A stretch of DNA of 20,012 nucleotides from DATIJJ01 sp964612855 (GTDB taxonomy: Bacteria > Pseudomonadota > Gammaproteobacteria > DSM-16500). The notes below the pieces were generated by a model. The model was not told the origin of the DNA. It ran no database searches and saw only the letters and a list, made by a program, of their open reading frames with translations. A program made the translations under genes and the position numbers. Location of the stretch: the NCBI GenBank assembly GCA_964612855.1, contig CAZTDR010000046.1, positions 1 through 20,012 of the forward strand, written 5' to 3'. Of this stretch, positions 15,401 to 20,012 are shown piece by piece. The first letter of the stretch is position 1, and each line of letters begins with the position of its first letter.

Positions 15401-17179
15401 CAATACGTGAATGACCTCACCTGAAGTTTGCGTAGGAACATAATAATGCACAGGCTGTAACTCTTGTGATCCTTCTTGCTTTGGACTCCAGACCCAAATT
15501 GTTTTTTTACTATGCTCAGCCAAGGCATCCAACATCGAAGGAAGCGGGACAGTTTGTTTAAAAGACGATTTTAACTGGCCTTTTTGCAGCATGTAAGTTT
15601 CAACTTCATCTAACGTTCTACTATGGTCTTCTGTCAGTAAATCGAGTTGCCCTTCTTTTTTGAGGCGCTCTGCCAAAAACGTGCGCTGCGTTTCGAGTGA
15701 GTAACAATACTCATCTAATTGCATTTCGATATGATCGAGTTTTCTTTTAGCGGCAATTAATTTTTGATAACGTCTATCGGCTGCAGGCACTCCTCTACGC
15801 GCATAACCAACTTGTGTATCGCTGCTAGATATTTTGACCCTTTCTTCGAAATAGAGGCGCTGGAAATGTATCAACAATTCATTGCCGCTTAAGTGAGGCT
15901 CAAACACGCCTTCATCTTTTAATTTTTGATTAGTATCTTTTACGTATTGCTCACGATCAGCGCGCGAATTAGTAATGCGTTTTACATGATAATCTACTCT
16001 TTTTTCCGCTTTTTCACGCTTGTTTTTTAGATCTAAAAATTTTACATATAAAGCATTTCTAACATAATCACTTTGCGAAAGCGTTTTTTCGCGTTTTTCT
16101 TTGTCTTTAAAGTACGCTTCGATTTCATTAGGAGAAAAATAGACGGGTATCTCAACTGGAGCTGTCAGTAATCGAGGTACAAGCGCCGATGACTGAGGCT
16201 TTTGTTCTTCTATCATTTTTAAACTGGCATTATGCAAAATATCCAACCAATCAGGCATAAGTGTTGGATATTCAGTATCGAGCTCATGATCCGTTTTTTT
16301 CGCAAGCTCTTCTTCGTAACGTTCAAATGTCTGAAAATCAACAAGCCCCTTATAAATTTTAGATGCTTCATCTTGGGTTGTGCCATTTTGAGATACTTTT
16401 TCATAATAATACAGTAACCATTCAAAGGATTTATCTTCTGCTGTAATTTCTTTTCTGTTAATCAAATCGGCATTGATTTCAGCAATCGTTTTCTCCCATT
16501 CTTGTTTTGCTTTTGCATAACGATTGATTAGCAGCATCGCTAATTGCCGCATATTTTCAGGAAGTGCGCTGCCCTCATCTCTTTGAGAATATAAATAATT
16601 ATAACTGCTTAAAAACGCATCCCGAATTTCGCAGGCGATAAAATTACGCACTCTATGATGCTGCTCTGATTCTTGCTCTTTACTCTCTTGACAATAAAGA
16701 GAAAGTGCTTGATAGGCTTGCTCCGGCGTTAAATCAAAAATAGCTTTGACATCTGAAATTTTTTTCGCAGGTCGCATTTGTATCGAAAATGTTCTGCGGG
16801 GTGACGGCGGAATTTCGCTAAGTTCTATACTGCTTCTTGAACTTGATTGACCGAGCAAAGGTTGGTGTTCTGATTTTTTATCATCCTTCGTATGATCGTG
16901 AAAATGAGGTGGGACGACAAGTTTTGTGCCTCTGCGATAACTTGCAGCCGGTGGAGAAAAATCTGGATTTGCTTCATCGTCCACCACTAAAGGTGATGAG
17001 GGAGAATCGCTGGATTCAATGTTAAGCGTTGGATGTGCTGGATCAAGCGTGATAGGTGGTATTCTGTGATCCGTTTTTCTTGCTCCATCTTGACTCGTAT
17101 TTTGCGCGTTCGCTTCTGCATTTTCTTGTTGTTTTACAGCTTCATTCTTTGCAACATCTCCTTGACCCGTAGAACGCAT
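12467..17179 (-). CDS. Giant ankyrin/coiled-coil protein, copy 2
   Basis: A 1,570-residue paralog of the protein at 2787-7526. The same parts occur in order: a polar N-terminus with PPAASYRRGTKL, then KKISDVKAIFDLTPEQAYQAL near 140. A helical section contains DTQVGYARRGVP, and an OTU-like segment (about 515-602) contains PLPSMLDALAEH, VHYYVPTQ and GETYHPL with Thr598 where OTU proteases have His. The block KHVPFARPPQNHLSVSER leads to an extended ankyrin-like repeat (about 1193-1248, TGDTLMHFALLAY and MLFARGADSN), a Glu/Lys-rich coiled coil with EEKQIVV heptads, and a Ser-rich tail. The last third of the core is the best conserved, while the first 140 and last 180 residues diverge most. ATG 17179 has TTTTAGGAG upstream, like copy 1. 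No signal peptide or membrane segment is seen. A host-directed effector or structural scaffold is possible; the function is unknown. Confidence 0.77.
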   Translation of the reverse strand: MRSTGQGDVAKNEAVKQQENAEANAQNTSQDGARKTDHRIPPITLDPAHPTLNIESSDSPSSPLVVDDEANPDFSPPAASYRRGTKLVVPPHFHDHTKDDKKSEHQPLLGQSSSRSSIELSEIPPSPRRTFSIQMRPAKKISDVKAIFDLTPEQAYQALSLYCQESKEQESEQHHRVRNFIACEIRDAFLSSYNYLYSQRDEGSALPENMRQLAMLLINRYAKAKQEWEKTIAEINADLINRKEITAEDKSFEWLLYYYEKVSQNGTTQDEASKIYKGLVDFQTFERYEEELAKKTDHELDTEYPTLMPDWLDILHNASLKMIEEQKPQSSALVPRLLTAPVEIPVYFSPNEIEAYFKDKEKREKTLSQSDYVRNALYVKFLDLKNKREKAEKRVDYHVKRITNSRADREQYVKDTNQKLKDEGVFEPHLSGNELLIHFQRLYFEERVKISSSDTQVGYARRGVPAADRRYQKLIAAKRKLDHIEMQLDEYCYSLETQRTFLAERLKKEGQLDLLTEDHSRTLDEVETYMLQKGQLKSSFKQTVPLPSMLDALAEHSKKTIWVWSPKQEGSQELQPVHYYVPTQTSGEVIHVLREGETYHPLQEEKGNDVVITLRAADSERSHDKQGGEVRHFRGFKLHAYQDSQGRRFSYKEYDAQVASDPAEEDVDEAIPTAESYTVDPAYVDMCRWRDRFFWEAVVAINKAIRSDSTNQADDALHLLGLLLGDNASKVQEESQELSQEHLFELVYQKIFLKLMKTIKTTLTLHGEQQKEESYFAQYERELRDPTAVYAKEVQENKQWIEELSQKLSTAKKLLDPNQLEAMSKRFETETSTLLQCDVDILVLEEKLNRLSFAEYEISPLRAEREDIQSQRKAAQDAIAHHSKEYLTIVLLQSQLAIAGRWKQQWGNDFDQWLAKETADFKRMQEKYQELWTIYEPKDAEGRPRAVYDPASGKAGANEYWDILNNENHPRYTYHHLAKMSYARVMKHVPFARPPQNHLSVSERNEVLGELMRQINMAIVLSLPGLQHELEHAMSRFKMGAHYSLSDAVKHANTVHSIAEQHVERLKHWALHFLQGNLDDRSAHGTYVAQFGNEGDLDDFVNSMGQSIAATESDVAVLAQRAYTFPDRNRDDELSAAQAYLTESTEWASQKSKLLPFYYQGQGEHTRSPKQMIRDIQATRIGSRSLAQLALRDTGDTLMHFALLAYNKVQGKQKERLFNIIAMLFARGADSNVKNTHTKPQTARQLANLKLTVPADLQFVTMELEHQKQHNDFEADVANKMMQYCRETYNRFLGRGFLERLLFVFKRSEKELQKRRVRDVQVITEMLQESRHKFDDTQLNKLLQFMLQNEEARLVHGGELQAKIHSTVANVNSAASKMTYYGPLIQPKIEVQRNVVRDVENQGLETRGRVIEEKQIVVEEKQIVVEEKQSTSKEKKVTVTASERSIQSQERRARLRQGLEVERRWSEEVGVRIARSSTDVSRRLTQAEELLLLEARKKRDELEAVLKQVDSIVNSSQRAGSIASSSTEGLISRGLFSNSPSSSANIAVSSVETNAVDGRKNEIGNRPKVD
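12885..12949 (-). repeat. Tandem 21-bp repeats (EEKQIVV heptads)
   Basis: The plus strand shows TTCTTCTACTACTATTTG repeated in 21-base steps, giving EEKQIVV twice, then EEKQSTS and KEKKVTV. The array lies at the same place in the protein as the EEKQNTA array of the paralog. Confidence 0.72.
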
Positions 17180-17310
17180 ACACTTCTCTCCTAAAACACA
17201 TAAAAAAAATATTTCTATTTACCGCCTGCTTTAACCTTAAAACTGACATTTTAAAAACTTCGATAGGATAAACGATTTGAATCAATCTATCATTCCCCGC
17301 AAATGCGGGG
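17180..17310 (-). promoter_or_regulatory. Leader and conserved upstream block of giant gene copy 2
   Basis: Minus-strand bases 17297-17255 (GGGGAATGATAGATTGATTC, AATCGTTTATCCT, AAGTTTT) match the block before copy 1. The candidate -10 TATCCT (17270-17265) is 85 bp from the start codon. Next to it, CCCCGCA-AA-TGCGGGG (17295-17310) is a near-perfect GC-rich palindrome; in copy 1 only its right half (CCCC...AGGG) is discernible. The palindrome lies upstream of the presumed promoter, so it may be an operator rather than a terminator. Confidence 0.5.
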
Positions 17311-17862
17311 TATTTCATCGGAAAATTTTAAAAGCGGAAATATACTAGGCAGCCATCAATACACCATCGTCAAATAAGTTTGCTTAATTTTCCGTTTTTT
17401 CCGAAAAAATAGGCAAAAACTAACATTTATTTATTGTCGATCTGCGTGTATTTTTAGCTTTTATGTTTGGTATTAGAGGATAAAACAACACATTTATTAG
17501 GCTCTATTTTAAACAAAATTATATGGTATTGCTATTTATTTTACCCTTCATTTGCGTAAAGTCTGTGCCGAATTCAACAAAAAAAAGAAGGGGCGCCTTA
17601 TAAACTATCATAACTCTATGATATTAATCACTTTGCGTTGATCATAGTTTATCAAAATTACGTGTCTATTGAAGCGGGGTTAGATCACATCTCACAAGGT
17701 ACTGATGAATGTACACATACGCAAGCCTGACCCCAGATTCTCCACCGCGTATGTAGTAAAGCCTGAAACTTTGTCACTGTCTCGCCTCTGGCCACATCGC
17801 AATATTAGATACCAGCATCAAGCAGAAGTTCTGGTGTTACAAACATACTGCAGATTTTAATC
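17311..17862. other. Gene-free stretch with nested inverted repeats and a dispersed motif
   Basis: I see no convincing gene in these 550 bases. The first 200 are very AT-rich. Around 17600-17652 there are nested inverted repeats: ATAAACTAT (17600-17608) with ATAGTTTAT (17644-17652), and inside them TATCATA-ACTC-TATGATA (17606-17623). Near 17727-17748 the motif CCTGACCCCAG-ATTCTCCAC resembles the one at 63-90. CAGAAGTTCTG (17823-17833) is a small palindrome shortly after rloB. The stretch may contain remains of a short mobile element, but nothing identifies it. Confidence 0.4.
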
Positions 17863-18528
17863 TTATTTATTTTTTATATTAAGTAAGTACTCAATTAATT
17901 GATAAAATCTGGTAGTGGGGTTATCGGTTTGGCTTTTCTCCTGTTGATTGGCAATTCTTTTTGCACGGGTAATAGCAATACTGATATTGGTTTTTACAAT
18001 TCCATAAATATCTGGATGACCCTTTTTGTATTTTGAAATATGTACTCTAATAGCATTAAGAAGTTGATCACCTGCAGTTTTATTACCAGATCTAACATAA
18101 GGTTTCGCACTATCAACAAAATGCAGTAATAACCAATATTCAAAACATGGCACAGATGTGATTGCGTGAATAGGAACTTTATTTTCTTTTCTATTTTGGC
18201 AGGTCAATATCTTATCTAATGCCGCCTGATAAGTAGAATGCTCATCTTTATCAAATACACAATATACTTGATCATAATCCTTATAACGATCGTATTCTTC
18301 AATTGCATAATTAACAATTGTTAATGGATCAGCTCCTATGCCAAGAACCTTAATATTTGCGGTACTTAATTGAAGCTCCTCACAAAGACCGGCTATGTAA
18401 TTAGGTTCCGTCTTTTCTCCCTCACAAACAATCAACACAACATCATATGGCTCACGTGGATTTCGCGATCGTCTAAATAAATGCCTTTTTCTCTTCAAAT
18501 TTCGATCATGTAAGTTATGAGATGTCAT
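17863..18528 (-). CDS. rloB: RloB-family Toprim-like effector (AbiLii-type)
   Basis: A 221-residue RloB-domain protein. The basic N-terminus (KRKRHLFRRSR) is followed by VLIVCEGEKTEPNYI (31-45) with the Toprim-like Glu36, then VFDKDEHSTY (91-100) with the metal-binding DxD, and SVPCFEYWLLLHF (125-137). These are the conserved features of RloB, the proposed nuclease partner of the RloA ATPase. RloA-RloB pairs are found beside type I restriction loci, and the lactococcal AbiL phage-exclusion system is of this type. ATG 18528 overlaps the rloA stop (TAATG), giving translational coupling; a TTG at 18540 would extend it by four residues inside rloA. Acidic residues are intact, so the protein should be functional. 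The molecular target is not established from sequence. Confidence 0.82.
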   Translation of the reverse strand: MTSHNLHDRNLKRKRHLFRRSRNPREPYDVVLIVCEGEKTEPNYIAGLCEELQLSTANIKVLGIGADPLTIVNYAIEEYDRYKDYDQVYCVFDKDEHSTYQAALDKILTCQNRKENKVPIHAITSVPCFEYWLLLHFVDSAKPYVRSGNKTAGDQLLNAIRVHISKYKKGHPDIYGIVKTNISIAITRAKRIANQQEKSQTDNPTTRFYQLIEYLLNIKNK

Positions 18529-19790
18529 TAAAACTTCCAATCTCCAATATAGGGCAAAGCACCATATCGGCCTTGAAGATAGCCTCGACTAAAAGCTTCA
18601 TGTCTACGAGGGCTAAAATCTAATAATGGATAAACTTGAGTAGAATTATTTTTATCTTTTTCAACAAACCACACTTGATCACGCCTAAATAATTCATTAT
18701 CGAGCAATGAAGTATCGTGTGTAGTAAAAATTAATTGAGCATTTTTCACATTCACTGCTGGATCATAAATTAAATTAATTAAAAATTTCACGACCAGAGG
18801 ATGCAAGCTGCTATTAATTTCATCAACAATTAACACTCGCCCTTCATCCAATGCTTCTAGCCAATATCCTGCAAATGCAAATAATCTACAAGTACCATCA
18901 GACTCATCACGAAAATTCAGCAACATATTATTGTGCATAAAACTAATTTTTTTTGTATTGAGCCGGCTTAACACTTCTTTTTTTAAAGCATCCTGAACTT
19001 CCTTGGGAATATGATCAGGAAATGGCGGAAGATCATCTTCTGTATGTTTTTCAGTAACAATATCAGCAATACTAGGATCAGCAACACTCATAAGCTTCAA
19101 AATTCTCTTTTTCCCACTTTCTGTCTCTAGATAGTCAAGGCTTTTTGTATTGCTAAGCCCTAGTCTGCTTAAAGGATCAATAGGAATTAAATCTTTTTGG
19201 AACCAATCAAAAATTCCTGCCAGTTGTTCATTATTAAGTTTTACAGCATTTGATAAAAATAAAACATTTTTACGTGTTAAATCTGAGACTTGTTTACCGC
19301 CTTTAAAATATTTACTGCTGAATTTCCATGCATATTCGTTGTTTTCCCGATCATATACTCTGCTAAACCATTGTTGAGGACGACTAAGTGGATATGCAAA
19401 CAGCCATTCTTCAAAAATCTGATTTTTATCGGCAATAAATCCATATTGATATTTCACGCCATCCTTCATAAAAATAACTTCTAATTCGCTAGGTTCTTTG
19501 CGGCTAGTATTCTCAAATAAAAAACTTTCAACAGGGATCATGTCCCCCTGCTGGGACTCTTTAGCAGAAAACAAAACAAATTCGCGCATAACTAACAATG
19601 CACTCAGTAAAGTACTTTTTCCTCCTGCATTTGCTCCATAAATAACCGCCGCCCGCACTAAATGTAAATCTGTATTATCTTCTGGGTAAAACGTATTTTG
19701 ATCAAGCTCAGCGGCCGGACTTGCTAGCAAACTTAAAGTCTGCTCATCGCAAATCGATCTGAAATTTTTAACTTTTAGCTCAATGAGCAT
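18528..19790 (-). CDS. rloA: RloA-family AAA/ABC-type ATPase (AbiLi-type)
   Basis: A 420-residue SMC/RecF-like ATPase. It begins with the typical LIELKVKNFRSICDEQTLSL strand. It shows Walker A GANAGGKST (52-60), a signature-like SDGTCRLF (297-304), Walker B VLIVDEI (319-325) with a following SSLHP D-loop, and the H-loop FTTHDT with His358. The tail SRGYLQGRYGALPYI is characteristic of this family. It is thought to act as the sensor/regulator of RloB in phage defence. All catalytic motifs are present and the length is normal. ATG 19790 is chosen because AGG lies about 8 bases upstream; the TTG at 19805 would add five residues that do not fit the family. It is the first gene of a two-gene operon. 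Alternatives such as OLD-family nucleases are less likely, since there is no fused Toprim domain and RloB is adjacent. Confidence 0.82.
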   Translation of the reverse strand: MLIELKVKNFRSICDEQTLSLLASPAAELDQNTFYPEDNTDLHLVRAAVIYGANAGGKSTLLSALLVMREFVLFSAKESQQGDMIPVESFLFENTSRKEPSELEVIFMKDGVKYQYGFIADKNQIFEEWLFAYPLSRPQQWFSRVYDRENNEYAWKFSSKYFKGGKQVSDLTRKNVLFLSNAVKLNNEQLAGIFDWFQKDLIPIDPLSRLGLSNTKSLDYLETESGKKRILKLMSVADPSIADIVTEKHTEDDLPPFPDHIPKEVQDALKKEVLSRLNTKKISFMHNNMLLNFRDESDGTCRLFAFAGYWLEALDEGRVLIVDEINSSLHPLVVKFLINLIYDPAVNVKNAQLIFTTHDTSLLDNELFRRDQVWFVEKDKNNSTQVYPLLDFSPRRHEAFSRGYLQGRYGALPYIGDWKF

Positions 19791-19861
19791 ATTAAATACC
19801 TGCAATTTTAACTTTATCTATAATAATTGCATAAAATATGCAAATTTTCAATTTTAAGTCG
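19791..19861 (-). promoter_or_regulatory. rloAB promoter region with 17-bp palindrome
   Basis: TTGCATA-AAA-TATGCAA (19827-19843) is a perfect palindrome upstream of rloA. On the minus strand a possible -35 TTGAAA precedes it, so the palindrome would fill the promoter spacer before an AT-rich -10 such as AATTAT. This suggests a repressor binding site, perhaps for RloA/RloB themselves or a host regulator. The exact -10 is uncertain because the region is AT-rich. Confidence 0.45.
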
Positions 19862-20012
19862 ATATTAAATAACTTATAAAGATGTAAATGCATAATATGG
19901 AAATTAGAAGAACAAGAGAATAAAAGGAAAATGGCATCTAATAAGATTGGTAAAGGCCGGCTCTACCCCAACTAAGGGGGCACTTTAATCACAAATAAGC
20001 TACCTTACTTGT
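19862..20012. other. Right edge without a clear gene
   Basis: The sequence AAAAGGAAA followed by ATGGCATCTAATAAG (ATG near 19931, plus strand) has a good ribosome binding site, but the frame ends after 13 codons, so it could be a leader peptide, a truncated gene start or chance. TACCCCAACTAAGGGGGCA is a weak GC-rich hairpin. Nothing else is recognisable before the window ends. Confidence 0.3.

Noticed and set aside
15044..15424. Plus-strand 126-residue frame opposite giant gene 2
   Set aside because: It lies antisense within a well-conserved coding region, shows no family resemblance and has no ribosome binding site.

Overview
The window is AT-rich, gene-dense bacterial DNA with strong Shine-Dalgarno sites. 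Very long coiled-coil/ankyrin proteins, J-domain-like proteins and many gene scraps suggest a host-associated proteobacterium, perhaps Legionellales-like. This is inference, because no core taxonomic marker is present. The LexA is of the alphaproteobacterial type in both its DNA-binding helix and its operator, so the class assignment stays open.

Left edge (1-860): lexA on the minus strand, with a promoter whose spacer is filled by a GTTC-N7-GTTC SOS box. It is followed by a frameshifted, truncated start of a Y-family DNA polymerase gene.

Centre: two paralogous two-gene operons, both on the minus strand. Each has a giant protein of about 1,575 residues (coiled coils, one ankyrin-like repeat, a possible OTU-like segment) followed by a protein of about 570-590 residues (divergent J domain with an intact HPD, seven heptads of charged coiled coil, a conserved tail motif). 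Copy 1 is 7526-984 and copy 2 is 17179-10698. The two copies share gene order, ribosome binding sites and an upstream block about 85 bp before the start codon. They could encode secreted effectors, or an intracellular machine with its own co-chaperone; I do not recognise the pair as a described system.

Between the copies (7700-10700) lies a mosaic of mobile-element debris: a small orphan ORF, a possible group II intron scrap, a tyrosine integrase missing its middle, and a 42-bp tRNA-Lys 3' half that looks like an attachment site. To the right is an intact plus-strand abiEi-abiEii toxin-antitoxin operon with a perfect palindrome over its promoter.

Right edge (17180-20012): a gene-poor stretch with palindromes and a short dispersed repeat, then a minus-strand rloA-rloB (AbiL-type) anti-phage operon with a palindrome in its promoter region. 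Both defence operons couple their genes through a TAATG overlap. Overall the window reads as an accessory island in which a duplicated effector-like cassette, two abortive-infection modules and integration debris have accumulated.
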